DNA of 64,000 nucleotides from Shewanella benthica KT99 (GTDB taxonomy: Bacteria > Pseudomonadota > Gammaproteobacteria > Enterobacterales > Shewanellaceae), in assembly GCF_000172075.1 (NCBI RefSeq), contig NZ_ABIC01000005.1:62001-126000 (forward strand). Reading direction: 5' to 3'. A program made the position numbers and the translations under genes. Positions 29,111 to 38,082 of this stretch are shown one piece after another. Numbering within the stretch: position 1 is the stretch's first letter; each line of letters opens with the position of its first letter. The notes beneath the pieces were generated by a model. It was not told where the DNA came from and searched no databases. It saw only the letters and a program-made list of their open reading frames with translations.

Positions 29111-29374
29111 ATAAGCCTCGGGGCTGGGAATGAACCTATAAGCCTCGGGGCTAAAGCACCCTCCTACAAGGGAGAGAATAAACCCATAAGCCTCGGGGCT
29201 AAAGCACCCTCCTACAAGGGAGGGAATAAATCCATAAGCCTCGGGGCTAAAGCCCCTTCCTACAAGGGAGGGGATAAATCCATAAACCTCGTTGTAGGAC
29301 CGGCTTTAGCCGGGAGAGGATGGAGCTAAGAACCTAGAACCTAGAATCTAAGAGCCTCGGGGCTAAAGCCCCAC
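29111..29374 (+). repeat. 48-bp tandem repeat array with REP-like hairpins
   Basis: ATAAGCCTCGG starts recur at 29111, 29138, 29186, 29234 and, degenerate, 29282; the last intervals are exactly 48 bp. Each unit holds GGGGCTAAAGC and CCTCCTACAAGGGAG, both able to form hairpins. GTAGGACCGGCTTTAGCCGG follows at 29294, then a CTAG-rich AACCTAGAACCTAGAATCTA and a further GGGGCTAAAGCCCC. The same modules occur after gabD (6979-7076). Because 48 is a multiple of three, an 82-codon frame runs through it with a 16-residue repeat, which is most likely fortuitous. Confidence 0.85.
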
Positions 29375-29519
29375 CTATAGACAAGCCATAGGACATCTTC
29401 TTCGTTTTAGAACCTTTTTCTCTACATATATAGTATATTAGTGGGCTAGAAAATTAAGTGTCAGGGCGTTTCAACATCCCCCAAATACAAATTTCGATCT
29501 ATAAAATGGAGTTTAATGA

Positions 29520-31160
29520 ATGAAAAAAATACTAATCGCTGCGGCTGTGGTTGCCGTCGGTGCCGGTGGATATTGGTTTAGCCAGCAGTCCGGAGGGGAA
29601 GCGAGTCAGTCTAATGAAGTATTGGCTTCGGTACCTGCAGATACGCCTATCTTTTCGGGTCAGTTAACGCCTTTCCCCATCAAGTCTTATATCAACTCAT
29701 TGTCTCAAAGTTACAAGACCTATCCAGAGGATATGTTTGCCGAGTTAGAGCAGTCTGATGATGCTAAGGCCAAGTTTTTTGTCAGCTTGAGTCGGACCTA
29801 TATGGATAGCATGGAGAGCGGTCAACAATTTGTGACCACTTTTGGTTTAGCCGATGAGGTCAGAAGTTATTTTTACACCTTAGGCTTGTTACCTGTACTC
29901 AAACTTGACGTCGAAAAGCCTGAGGCTATTTGGGCTCTGCTGGATAAGGCGGAAAAAGACAGTGGCTTCAGTCACCAGATGAAGACCTTGAAAGGGCTCT
30001 CTTATCGCTCTTATACGTTAACAGATGCAGGCGATGCCGAACCTATTGAGTTAGTGTTTTCACAGCAAGATGGCTTGCTGACGATCACCTTAAATGCATC
30101 TATACTTGCCGAAGAGACTCTCGAAACGGCTCTTGGCATTAACCCTGTGACACCTTCCCTAGCGGATTCAAAGATATTACAAGATATCATTAAAACCCAC
30201 GGCTTTAGCGATGCAGCTGTCGGTTTCATCAATCACCAAGAGTTAGTTAAGGCCATTACCACCAAAGATGGTAATCAGCTGGCCCGCCAGGTGACGGCTA
30301 TTCTTGCTCAAGAGGGTGAAGACCCATTGTTGGAGCTTCGCACCCCCGAGTGCCATAGTGAGTTTACAGCTATTGCCGCTAATTGGCCGCGAACCGTATT
30401 TGGTTTGAACAGTATTTCAATAGGAGACCAAGAGACTAGTCTGGATTTCTCTACTGTGATTGAGAGTAAAAACCAGACATTTCTGAATGCACTTAAGAGC
30501 ATGCGTGGCTTCATTCCAGATTACGTGAAGAACAGTCGTGATAGCGTATTTTCCATGGGTCTGGGCATTGAATTAAATCAATTGGTTCCCTCACTAACTG
30601 CCGTATGGGATGAGATGCTACAACCTCAATACCAGTGTCAGATTTTACAAGAGTTTCAGCAAGAGATGTCGGGTCAAAACCCTGCGATGTTAGGCATGTT
30701 TACCGGCATGGCGAATGGGGTTCGTGGCGTGAGCGCTGCACTGTTTGATTATAAGTTTACCGAGCTAGCCGCGGGCGCGCAGGGTGAGCCCAGTTTAGAG
30801 AGTGTCGATGCTATTATAAGTCTGTCAGCAGATAACCCGAGTATCTTGTTTAATATGGTGAAGCCTTTCGCACCTGGACTGGCGAATATTCAATTACCAC
30901 AAGATGGTAGCCCTGTTGACCTTTCTCAATTGTTACCACTTCCGCCGGAATATGGCATCTCTCCTAAGCTGGCGCTGAAAGGCAAACATTTAGTCCTGTA
31001 TACTGGGGACAAGGCTGAGGCTGTGGCTAATAAGCTGGCTGATGAAAAATTAGATAACAACGGCTTATATAGTGTCTATCTGGATTATAGCAAGGTGTTT
31101 GCGCCGATCTTAAGCTTGGCTGAGATGACTGGCGAGCCATTGCCGGAAGAGTTTCTATGA
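29520..31160 (+). CDS. Hypothetical exported protein, C-terminus frameshifted
   Basis: The family is not recognised. The product has an N-terminal membrane anchor or signal (KKILIAAAVVAVGAGGYWFS) and a long hydrophilic body; it is probably envelope-attached. Sequences such as ASVPADTPIFSGQLTPFP and LYTGDKAEAVANKLADEK look like a periplasmic protein of repeated alpha/beta make-up. The frame stops at 31160, but another frame carries on as MMKDYNMQVQMGLDIN...SYMNSKAAPGGE to a stop at 31262-31264, followed at once by a terminator. A one-base deletion near 31155 would explain this, so the last ~35 residues are probably lost or altered. Confidence 0.65.
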   Translation: MKKILIAAAVVAVGAGGYWFSQQSGGEASQSNEVLASVPADTPIFSGQLTPFPIKSYINSLSQSYKTYPEDMFAELEQSDDAKAKFFVSLSRTYMDSMESGQQFVTTFGLADEVRSYFYTLGLLPVLKLDVEKPEAIWALLDKAEKDSGFSHQMKTLKGLSYRSYTLTDAGDAEPIELVFSQQDGLLTITLNASILAEETLETALGINPVTPSLADSKILQDIIKTHGFSDAAVGFINHQELVKAITTKDGNQLARQVTAILAQEGEDPLLELRTPECHSEFTAIAANWPRTVFGLNSISIGDQETSLDFSTVIESKNQTFLNALKSMRGFIPDYVKNSRDSVFSMGLGIELNQLVPSLTAVWDEMLQPQYQCQILQEFQQEMSGQNPAMLGMFTGMANGVRGVSAALFDYKFTELAAGAQGEPSLESVDAIISLSADNPSILFNMVKPFAPGLANIQLPQDGSPVDLSQLLPLPPEYGISPKLALKGKHLVLYTGDKAEAVANKLADEKLDNNGLYSVYLDYSKVFAPILSLAEMTGEPLPEEFL

Positions 31161-31274
31161 TGAAAGATTACAATATGCAGGTGCAGATGGGTCTGGACAT
31201 CAATGACCAGGGCATCGTATTTGACTCATACATGAATAGTAAAGCAGCACCCGGTGGTGAGTAAATATTAGTAT

Positions 31275-31305
31275 AAAAAAGAGCCAGCCCAGCTGGCTCT
31301 TTTTT
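31275..31305 (+). terminator. Rho-independent terminator
   Basis: AAAAAAGAGCCAGC, CCA loop, GCTGGCTCTTTTTT forms a strong stem with A- and T-tracts. It lies about 10 bases after the out-of-frame stop at 31264, which supports that stop as the original gene end. Confidence 0.93.
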
Positions 31306-31377
31306 GTGTCATACCAATCGATATACTGACGGTATTAAAGATAACTGTAATAAAAAATTAGCAGGTGGAGGTAATAA

Positions 31378-31791
31378 GTGGTCATTGCTGGACTGTTTTT
31401 AAAAGCAAATGAAGTGAGAATGGTAAGTCTGAGTGGTACGCGTGAATCCCATGAGCTTGTGGCACCTAAGATAAACAAGTTAGCGCTCAATAAGAACCCC
31501 AGCCGGGAAGAGGTCAGCCAGTTTGCTGCAGAGGTTAAGGCCTATTGCGGCGAGCATCAAGTTGAGAAAATCGTGATGAACAGGCGTGCCAGTAAGGGCC
31601 AAGGCGCCGGCGGTGCAGGGACCTTCCTGATGGAAGGGGTTATATTGGCAACCACGTCGATAAGTGTCGACTTGGTTCATCCTGCCACAGTGAGAGCGAC
31701 TGATAAACGCACTGCTACCCTAAAAGATTTAAAACCTAAAACGGTCGATTTAGGTAAGGCTTATGATCTGGCGTTTGAACTGTTAAACTAG
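31378..31791 (+). CDS. DUF3010 family protein
   Basis: The 137-residue protein opens VIAGLFLKANEVRMVSLSGT and continues EKIVMNRRASKGQGAGGAGTFLMEGVIL and TAVRATDKRTATLKDLKPKT-like text, matching DUF3010. The fold looks RNase H-like (a beta hairpin with an early carboxyl/Asn region), but no activity is known. GTG start at 31378 follows a strong GGTGGAGGT at 5-base spacing. It is a single gene between a terminator and the RIO kinase. Confidence 0.85.
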   Translation: MVIAGLFLKANEVRMVSLSGTRESHELVAPKINKLALNKNPSREEVSQFAAEVKAYCGEHQVEKIVMNRRASKGQGAGGAGTFLMEGVILATTSISVDLVHPATVRATDKRTATLKDLKPKTVDLGKAYDLAFELLN

Positions 31792-31929
31792 CCGAAATAA
31801 TATAAGTTTTTGAAAAGTTACTGTAATTGTAGAAATTACGTTCGTGGGTTTGGTTTTTGGAATGATCTTGTTCCCATGAAAATTTGTTTTAATATTCCAT
31901 CGAAGTCTTAAGTAAGGTATAACGGCGTT

Positions 31930-32784
31930 ATGAAAATACCGAAACGCATTCAGCCTCTCGTCGATGAAGGCTTAGTTGATGAAGTCCTTCGCCCCTTGAT
32001 GAGTGGTAAAGAGGCCGATGTTTATGTTGTCCGCTGTGGCGACGATGTTCGTTGTGCCAAGATTTATAAAGAAGCCGAGAAGCGTAGCTTCAAACAGGCT
32101 GTACTATACCGGGAAGGCAGAAAGAGCCGTAACAGTCGTCGAGCTCGTGCCATGGAGAAGGGATCGAAATTTGGCCGTAATGAGCAGGAAAATTCCTGGC
32201 AAAATGCCGAAGTTGATGCCCTGTTTCGCCTAGCCTACGCTGGCGTTAGAGTCCCGCAGCCTTACGGCTGTTTCGATGGTGTGCTATTGATGGAGCTGAT
32301 CACCGACGATCAAGGATATGTGGCGCCAAGGCTCAACGACATCACCTTGACCCGTGAGCAGGCACTAGAGCAGCACAAGTCAGTGATGAAAGATGTGCAG
32401 CGTATGTTGTGTGTCGGCTTAATCCATGGCGACTTGTCTGAATTTAATGTGTTGCTGGACAGTAATGGCCCGGTGATCATAGATCTTCCCCAGGCGGTCG
32501 ATGCGGCAGCAAACAATAATGCTAAGAGCATGCTTGAACGTGATGTAAACAATATGACCCGGTTTTATGGTCAGTTTGCTCCCGAGCTTCTTAGTAGCAA
32601 GTACGCTAAAGAGATGTGGGCCCTGTTCGAGTCGGGTAAGTTAAATCCTGAGTCTGAGCTGACTGGTAAGTTTAAAGAGAGTACTAAAGCTGCGGATGTA
32701 GAGTCGGTGCTCGCTGAAATTGAAGCGGCCTTCGATGAAGAGCAAGAACGCAAAGAGCGTATCCGCGAAGCTGAAGAAGGTTAA
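31930..32784 (+). CDS. RIO1-type serine protein kinase
   Basis: The product is a 284-residue RIO-family kinase. The N-terminal lobe has LMSGKEADVYVVRCGD and CAKIYK (ATP lysine). The catalytic loop is LIHGDLSEFNVLL, with the Asp near residue 168, and the metal-binding loop is VIIDLPQAV. RIO kinases lack the substrate-binding activation segment of ordinary kinases; in bacteria their targets are unknown, although eukaryotic and archaeal members act in ribosome assembly. The acidic, Glu-rich C-terminus is typical. A CTAG-rich palindrome follows the stop. Confidence 0.92.
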   Translation: MKIPKRIQPLVDEGLVDEVLRPLMSGKEADVYVVRCGDDVRCAKIYKEAEKRSFKQAVLYREGRKSRNSRRARAMEKGSKFGRNEQENSWQNAEVDALFRLAYAGVRVPQPYGCFDGVLLMELITDDQGYVAPRLNDITLTREQALEQHKSVMKDVQRMLCVGLIHGDLSEFNVLLDSNGPVIIDLPQAVDAAANNNAKSMLERDVNNMTRFYGQFAPELLSSKYAKEMWALFESGKLNPESELTGKFKESTKAADVESVLAEIEAAFDEEQERKERIREAEEG

Positions 32785-32790
32785 AGAAAA

Positions 32791-32816
32791 GGTTCTAGTT
32801 CCTAGGAACTAGAACC
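32791..32816. repeat. Perfect 26-bp CTAG-rich palindrome
   Basis: The half-site GGTTCTAGTTCCT is followed by its exact reverse complement. It lies 6 bases after the RIO kinase stop, between convergent genes, and could act as a bidirectional terminator although T-tracts are poor. A similar palindrome occurs at 45427-45455. Confidence 0.85.
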
Positions 32817-32829
32817 TAATATCTAGGAA

Positions 32830-33354
32830 CTAAATACTTTTTTCTATCCCCAACTGTTTCAAATTCGCGGCTATATCTTCTGCTGCTGTTGGAGCATTAA
32901 TATCTTCATCTATCTTAATGATTTTGCCATCTTTGCCTACATAGAAGGTGACGCGACTGGCGACACGGACGAAATTTAGCACATCGTAGGCCTTTGCCGT
33001 TTCCTTGGTGGGATCGCTCAACATGGGGAAATCGGCTTTCTGTTTCTTGGCGAAATCTTGATTGTCTTCTAAGTCATCGACACTGGCCATCATATAGACC
33101 GCATTATATTCCCTGATTAAGTGCCCCTTCTGAACCAAGGAGCGACATTCCAGTGTACAGCCATGAGTGTTAGCCATGGGGTACCAGGCGAGGACCAGAG
33201 TCTGCTTACCTAAGTAATCACTTAGTTGATAGAAATTGCCATCTGTAGATTGCAGTCTGAAATTTGGTGCAGTATCTCCAACCTTGAGATCGGTCGCCAT
33301 GGCGGAGAAGCTGAGTATGGATAATAGGATAAGCTTGAATGACATTTTAAACAT
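32830..33354 (-). CDS. Exported peroxiredoxin (AhpC/TSA, BCP-like)
   Basis: The product is a thiol peroxidase of 174 residues with a signal peptide (LILLSILSFSAMA) that predicts a periplasmic location. The active-site pattern P-x3-T-x2-C is present in YPMANTHGCTLEC, with the peroxidatic Cys at residue 66 and a second Cys at 70. BCP proteins usually have four residues between such cysteines and here there are three. SDPTKETAKAYDV and the C-terminal strands are standard. A second ATG four codons on is an alternative start. It would remove peroxides at the expense of an unidentified thiol donor. Confidence 0.85.
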   Translation of the reverse strand: MFKMSFKLILLSILSFSAMATDLKVGDTAPNFRLQSTDGNFYQLSDYLGKQTLVLAWYPMANTHGCTLECRSLVQKGHLIREYNAVYMMASVDDLEDNQDFAKKQKADFPMLSDPTKETAKAYDVLNFVRVASRVTFYVGKDGKIIKIDEDINAPTAAEDIAANLKQLGIEKSI

Positions 33355-33445
33355 CTTTAGTACCTAGTCTGTATATTGCTTGTTATATCAATCGGTATTA
33401 CCGATATAGGGTCCTTTCAAATTAACACATTAGCAGGTGCATGTA

Positions 33446-33727
33446 ATACCATTCCGAGTAAGTATCTGAACATTCAGCGGGAGTTCAAAGCACTGTAGGC
33501 AAGGCGAATGTTTGAAGCTAATAGTTATTCTATATCGAGAACATTCAACGTAGCATAAAGGGCTTTGCCCTTTTCTTTAAACATCAGCCGCACTGCGTGA
33601 GGCTCTCAGCGTTTCCACTTCGGTGTTACATTGACTTAAAAGGGAATAACCATTTCCTCATCAATGCGCCTTGAATTGAAAAAACTGAGAGCCTCTGAAC
33701 TGACCAGATACTTATATGGAATGGTAT
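33446..33727. repeat. MITE-like element, ATACCATTCC subfamily, copy B, 282 bp
   Basis: It has the same tips as copy A (ATACCATTCCGAGTAAGTAT ... ATACTTATATGGAATGGTAT) and the same interior, but without the GCTCCTGCGTTGCTC block of copies A and D. It looks like the basic form of the element. It sits between the peroxiredoxin and a small hypothetical gene; the flanks to 33822 show nothing else. Confidence 0.88.
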
Positions 33728-33822
33728 AAGCTTATGAGAGATGAAGGCCAGGTATTTAGCTGAGTTATTTTAAGAGATGATTGAGCATGATGCGGTGATT
33801 GTTAACCTCTCATCTTCCTTTA

Positions 33823-34173
33823 TTACTGTGCATTCTTGCTGTTTTCTAGACCTATGAGTAAGTTTGCATAGTTTATCCAGTCAATGATGAGTGCCTTCAC
33901 CATCATTTGAGTACCAGGGTCTACCTGAGGGTGTTGTCCTGTTTTTTGCAGGGATTCAACTACCCCTCTAACGTCCAATGGGACCAGATCTATCTTGAAG
34001 TTGTCTTTGGGACTTGGGTTATTGTCAGCTTGAGGATTGATGGGGCTGCACATTTGATTTTGTACTGTGAGTGCCAGTTGCGGATTCATGCTGCGCAATA
34101 GGGTGACTGTCATACGTAAAGCCCCCCGGCTAAACGTATCGGCGGTGAACACTAACTCTTGCTGACTCGGCAT
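33823..34173 (-). CDS. Hypothetical protein, 116 residues
   Basis: The family is not recognised. The protein is soluble with no signal or membrane segment. It begins MPSQQELVFTADTFSRGALR, has a Pro/Asn-rich linker in the middle (INPQADNNPSPKDN), and a C-terminal helix MVKALIIDWINYANLLIGLE. ATG 34173 follows GGAGAGGGATAT, a good ribosome-binding site. Codon use looks like the neighbours. It is transcribed in the same direction as the S41-like gene upstream, with a 105-base gap. Confidence 0.6.
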   Translation of the reverse strand: MPSQQELVFTADTFSRGALRMTVTLLRSMNPQLALTVQNQMCSPINPQADNNPSPKDNFKIDLVPLDVRGVVESLQKTGQHPQVDPGTQMMVKALIIDWINYANLLIGLENSKNAQ

Positions 34174-34278
34174 ATCCCTCTCCTATAGACCCTCACTTGC
34201 TGCGGCTGTCGACTTTTTATAATCCGAGCTAACCGAACACCTAATTGTTACCTATTATAGTGATTAAGATCTTAGCTC

Positions 34279-35904
34279 TTAGGGCTTTAATGTTTGAACG
34301 GCTAGATCAGCGCTGGTATGAATGTCTAGTTGTAACGCCACTCGTGACTCTAGAGTGCTAGTCCCATCCGAGCCTTGCACGATATTTAATACCCGCTTAG
34401 CTTCAGTATCGGGACTCTTGTGAGTGTAGACGCTTTCTCGATCTTGCTGCTCACTTTTTATCAGTGATAACAATCCTTGCCAGTTTATAACCTCAGTGAT
34501 GGGTAGCGGAATATCGGGTTGAGTTCCTAGGCTAGATAGCAATTTCCCTTGCATGTTGTAGGTGAGGCTCGCCGTAAGCTCAATCTTTATGCCGCTGTTT
34601 GGTAAAGTGAACCCATACCGTCTACCTAAGTCTCCAGAAGTCTTCTCGCCGATAAGTGTCACTCGTGACAATGACTTGGCAAAGTAGGCTATCCACTCAC
34701 ATTCCCGTCGGCACTCTGGGCCTATGATTAAGCCGAGACGACTGGATATTGGCGTGGCTGACTCATCTGTGTTTAAAATTTTAGCCTGTGGCGATCTTCT
34801 TCCATACCAGAGACCGAACCTATCAGTCTTATTCAAATCAATCGTTTGGCTTGCGCGACTGAACTCCAGTTGTTCGAAGAAATTAAACTCATCAAAAGGA
34901 ATAAAGCCCAGGGGCCGGAGAAAGTCGGACTTGAAATCGAGGGAGCGGCGATATTGCCCTAGGGCAATGAGATGCTGTGGCGCCTGTGTCTGATGATAGC
35001 CAGATGTGGGGTTAGGATAATGACGGGCGATGAAATGTAACAGCTTATCACTGTCGCCAACGGCACTCCTCAGATCTATGATAGTTAACGCTTGCCGTGA
35101 AGCTTTCTCCAGGCTTGTCACTAGCTCTGGGTCGCTATCATAGCGAGATAACGAATCGATTGAGACATACAAAGGCTGACTCGCCGAGTCTGCATCGCTC
35201 AAGCTGTTCACCATACCGGCGATGAGCTCTCTGGGAGGATGGATCTGGTGTTTGGCAACTGGCAAGATTAACTGAATGTTGGAATCCTGATTATCGCTGA
35301 GGGACAGGGTTACCTGATCTTTGAGAGGCAATCCCATGTCGTGCCTGAGAATATCCAGCTGTGAAAGCCAGTGCACGCGCGCACTGATGCTCCCATTCAG
35401 AGGTTTCGAGATAAATTTCTGACTGGCTTGTTCCCAGCGAGATAGAGGAAGGCCGTCGATATGAGTAATGAAAGGATGATCGGCATCTATCGGGGTGGCG
35501 TTTTCATCCAGTGCAAGCCAGGAGTCTGCAAGTGGCTTGAGGATCACAGGTAAAACCGGCAGAGGCTCATTGGGGGATGTGACTATCACTCCCGGATCTT
35601 CGAGAGTGGCGAGTAGCTTTACGATCTCAGCATAAAAATATTGGCTTTCGAGTGAGTTGGTGGCTCGGTAGGTAAGAGGCTCGACATCGGCTTGTATCTT
35701 AGCGAGGCGATGCTCATCTAATGCGGAAAATGCTGAATGTAACTCAACTTCGTTTATCAAGGCTTCCAGGTCTTGGTGCATTTCACTCTGAGTGAGTCGG
35801 GCTTTATAGTCGACGGGATATAGGGTTAATCGTGCTAACTGCAGGGTACTTATCAGCAGGCAGAGTCCAAATACATTGACTATTTGTGGAAATCCGAATT
35901 TCAA
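34279..35904 (-). CDS. S41-peptidase-fold protein, nucleophile apparently replaced
   Basis: The 541-residue product has an N-terminal membrane anchor (IVNVFGLCLLISTLQLARLTL) and a periplasmic body. An N-terminal helical region (20-100), a likely PDZ-like middle with FITHIDGLPLSRW, and a C-terminal core with TIIDLRSAVGDSDKLLHFIARHY, LGLIIGPECRRECEWIAYFA and TLIGEKTSGDLGRRYGF give an S41 layout. In many S41 enzymes the corresponding site reads C-x-S-x-C-E with the catalytic Ser in the middle. Here it reads C398-R-R-E-C402-E, so the serine position holds Arg. It is probably a non-catalytic relative. The assignment is by motif only. Confidence 0.6.
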   Translation of the reverse strand: MKFGFPQIVNVFGLCLLISTLQLARLTLYPVDYKARLTQSEMHQDLEALINEVELHSAFSALDEHRLAKIQADVEPLTYRATNSLESQYFYAEIVKLLATLEDPGVIVTSPNEPLPVLPVILKPLADSWLALDENATPIDADHPFITHIDGLPLSRWEQASQKFISKPLNGSISARVHWLSQLDILRHDMGLPLKDQVTLSLSDNQDSNIQLILPVAKHQIHPPRELIAGMVNSLSDADSASQPLYVSIDSLSRYDSDPELVTSLEKASRQALTIIDLRSAVGDSDKLLHFIARHYPNPTSGYHQTQAPQHLIALGQYRRSLDFKSDFLRPLGFIPFDEFNFFEQLEFSRASQTIDLNKTDRFGLWYGRRSPQAKILNTDESATPISSRLGLIIGPECRRECEWIAYFAKSLSRVTLIGEKTSGDLGRRYGFTLPNSGIKIELTASLTYNMQGKLLSSLGTQPDIPLPITEVINWQGLLSLIKSEQQDRESVYTHKSPDTEAKRVLNIVQGSDGTSTLESRVALQLDIHTSADLAVQTLKP

Positions 35905-36238
35905 TATCTCTCCTTGATATACGTCTGATCACTCGTTGGAGGTAAGATCCATTGGCTTGTTAGCAGGCCGAACTGAAGCGATTAAAATGGTGTGAATACA
36001 GTCAGCTGAATTATAGTTTATCTATAAAAAATCGTTGGGGGACGCGCCGAACCCTATATCTAGAGTGTGAGCATTATAGTCGATAAGACTCTCCCCGTAA
36101 CCGTTAAAATTATCGAGTGTAAATTCTAAGCGCCTGCACTTAATAACTAAAACGTATAACAGTAAAGAAATAACTATTTATTAAGTTATAAGTAGGCGGT
36201 TATATTTACACTATTAAAATCGAGTGTGGGGCATAGAG
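35905..36238. other. Divergent promoter region between the S41-like gene and cobA
   Basis: This 334-base gap is AT-rich, with the strongest AT run at 36140-36220 just before cobA, where its promoter is expected. No repeat, riboswitch or operator could be identified by eye. Confidence 0.4.
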
Positions 36239-37102
36239 ATGGAAATAGTCACTTTACCTGGCCAGAGAGCCGGTGGCAAAGTTTGGTTGGTGGGTGCGGG
36301 GCCAGGAGATGTTGAGCTGTTAACGCTCAAGGCATACCGAATCCTCCAGAGCGCCGATGTTGTCCTCTATGATGCCCTGGTCAGTGAAGACATCATGGCT
36401 CTGGTCCCCAAGGATGCCGAGAAAATTGCAGTCGGTAAACGCGCGGGTAAGCACCGTTCCGCTCAAGATGAGATCAATCAACTCCTAGTCACTAAAGCCT
36501 TTACTAAGCAGAATGTCGTGCGACTCAAAGGGGGGGACCCGTTTATTTTTGGCCGCGGAGGCGAAGAACTGCAGAGCTTAGTCGAATCGGGTTTAGAGTT
36601 TGAAGTGGTTCCGGGGATCACGGCTGCCAGCGGCACATCGGCCTATGCGGGCATTCCATTGACCCATAGAGATTATGCCCAAGGGGTAACATTTATCACG
36701 GGTCATTGCCAGCTAGAGAGCCGCCCAATGGATTGGAATAGCTATGCAAACCCCAATAATACCTTGGTCATCTATATGGGAATATTGAATGCTGGCTTGA
36801 TAAAGTCGGGGCTGTTAGAGGCCGGACGAAATATCGATACCCCAGTGGCCATTGTTTCCAAGGCCACGACACAAGATCAGCGGTGTTTCATAGGAACATT
36901 GGGAGAATTAGAACGCTTAGCATCAAATCCTGCGCTTAAAATGCCAGCCTTGATGATCATAGGTGAAGTAGTCGAACTCGCAGACACCTTGAACTGGTTT
37001 AAACCTGATTCTATGCAACATGATTCAGTTCAAAACCAATTGCTACACAGAGAATGGGCCCAAGGATTGAGTCAAACATTAAAGGCCGAGCTAGCACACT
37101 AA
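36239..37102 (+). CDS. cobA: Uroporphyrinogen-III C-methyltransferase
   Basis: CobA transfers two methyl groups from S-adenosylmethionine to uroporphyrinogen III, giving precorrin-2, the branch point to siroheme. The ~287-residue protein shows VWLVGAGPGDVELLTLKAYR, the SAM-binding VVRLKGGDPFIFGRGGEE, VVPGITAASGTSAYAGIPLTHRD and the final LMIIGEVVELADTLNWF. It is a single-domain SUMT without the CysG dehydrogenase/chelatase part, so those steps must be encoded elsewhere. ATG 36239 lies behind GGGGC; GTG 36224 is in frame but has no better site. Siroheme is the cofactor of CysI in this window. Confidence 0.95.
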   Translation: MEIVTLPGQRAGGKVWLVGAGPGDVELLTLKAYRILQSADVVLYDALVSEDIMALVPKDAEKIAVGKRAGKHRSAQDEINQLLVTKAFTKQNVVRLKGGDPFIFGRGGEELQSLVESGLEFEVVPGITAASGTSAYAGIPLTHRDYAQGVTFITGHCQLESRPMDWNSYANPNNTLVIYMGILNAGLIKSGLLEAGRNIDTPVAIVSKATTQDQRCFIGTLGELERLASNPALKMPALMIIGEVVELADTLNWFKPDSMQHDSVQNQLLHREWAQGLSQTLKAELAH

Positions 37103-37142
37103 AATCAATCGGTATAAGCCTAGCTTCAGCCGCTAGACGCTT

Positions 37143-37195
37143 ATACCATTCCGAGTAAGTATCTGAACTGACCGGATACTTATATGGAATGGTAT
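37143..37195. repeat. MITE-like element, ATACCATTCC subfamily, copy C, 53-bp solo ends
   Basis: Only the two tips remain: ATACCATTCCGAGTAAGTAT, CTGAACTGACCG, then ATACTTATATGGAATGGTAT. It pairs into one long hairpin. The last base (37195) is also the final base of the stop codon of the TIGR03899 gene on the minus strand. The adjoining DNA at 37111-37147 forms another inverted repeat (GGTATAAGC / GCTTATACC) with the left tip. Confidence 0.88.
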
Positions 37196-38028
37196 TATTC
37201 TATCTTGAAGTCTTTGGCGAACAGAGTCCTCATGGCCTTGGTATATTCACCGTCAGGTTTAGGGTGAATAAGCTGGGTGAGTTCATCACCAATCGGCGTT
37301 AAACGATAATAGTTAACTAACAGATGGCCGCTTTTAGGGGTCAGTTTCATCTTAGTATCGAACAAGGTAAAATGGATAGGTGTCTTGCTGTTTAATAAGC
37401 CTGTTTCAAATTCACTTCGGTGGAGTATGCCCGCATCGATCAAGGTGAGAATGTTGGAATAAGGCAGGCCAAAATTTGATAAGCCAATATTAATGGGTGA
37501 TGATTTTCTGAATATCTGGCCAATGCCCCCCGTATATCGATAGCCAATGATGAGCTTTAAACGAGTCTCGTTATTGACCTTCACAGCCATGCCTAAGGCT
37601 TTCTCTAATATCTGTGCTTCTTTGTGAGTTAACTGTTGCAGTGTTGTCAGGGTCCTTAGACTAAAGTTACCTGGATTGGTGATTTCATTGGCGAGAATTC
37701 TGCCCCATAACTCCTGCATTTTTCGGTTATGTATCTGCTCTGCGATTTGAAAAAACTGATGTGACCAGTCGGGATCGAGATCGGACCCGGTTACGTCTGA
37801 TGGCGTGATGCTCAAGGCTATCTTATAGATGGTTTCCAGATTGATTTGATACTGGCTCATCAACTTTCGCTGCCTGTGTTCTGCGCGCTCTGCGACCGAG
37901 GCCGTGTTCGCCCGATAGCCCTCTTCACTGCTTAACCCAAGCTGACGGCCTAACAGGAGTGCTTTCTTGCGTGCAGAGACATCAGATTGCGCTGACTTCA
38001 CTTCGCTGATTTTCGCTATTTCGGCCAT
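37195..38028 (-). CDS. TIGR03899 family protein
   Basis: The 277-residue cytoplasmic protein resembles the TIGR03899 group, conserved in marine gammaproteobacteria and without known function. It has a helical N-terminus (ISEVKSAQSDVSARKKALLLGRQ), a basic helix RAEHRQRKLMSQYQINLETIYKIAL, then DPDWSHQFFQIAEQIHNRKMQELWGRILANE, a segment also seen in DUF2806 proteins, and a beta-rich C-terminus. The MITE copy C abuts the stop codon, so the last residues may have been set by that insertion. Transcribed in the same direction as the MFS gene downstream of it? No: the MFS gene lies upstream, with a 54-base gap. Confidence 0.65.
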   Translation of the reverse strand: MAEIAKISEVKSAQSDVSARKKALLLGRQLGLSSEEGYRANTASVAERAEHRQRKLMSQYQINLETIYKIALSITPSDVTGSDLDPDWSHQFFQIAEQIHNRKMQELWGRILANEITNPGNFSLRTLTTLQQLTHKEAQILEKALGMAVKVNNETRLKLIIGYRYTGGIGQIFRKSSPINIGLSNFGLPYSNILTLIDAGILHRSEFETGLLNSKTPIHFTLFDTKMKLTPKSGHLLVNYYRLTPIGDELTQLIHPKPDGEYTKAMRTLFAKDFKIE

Positions 38029-38082
38029 ATCAATTCCAGTTTAATATACATACGTCTTGTACTTATTATTTGAATCTAGCGC

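Noticed and set aside
29111..29290. CRISPR array
   Set aside because: The units are contiguous with no variable spacers, and no cas genes are near.
29081..29329. 82-codon frame with a perfect-looking 16-residue repeat (PISLGAKAPSYKG...)
   Set aside because: It is the translation of the 48-bp intergenic tandem repeat, whose unit is a multiple of three. No ribosome-binding site or family match; the same modules occur non-coding after gabD.
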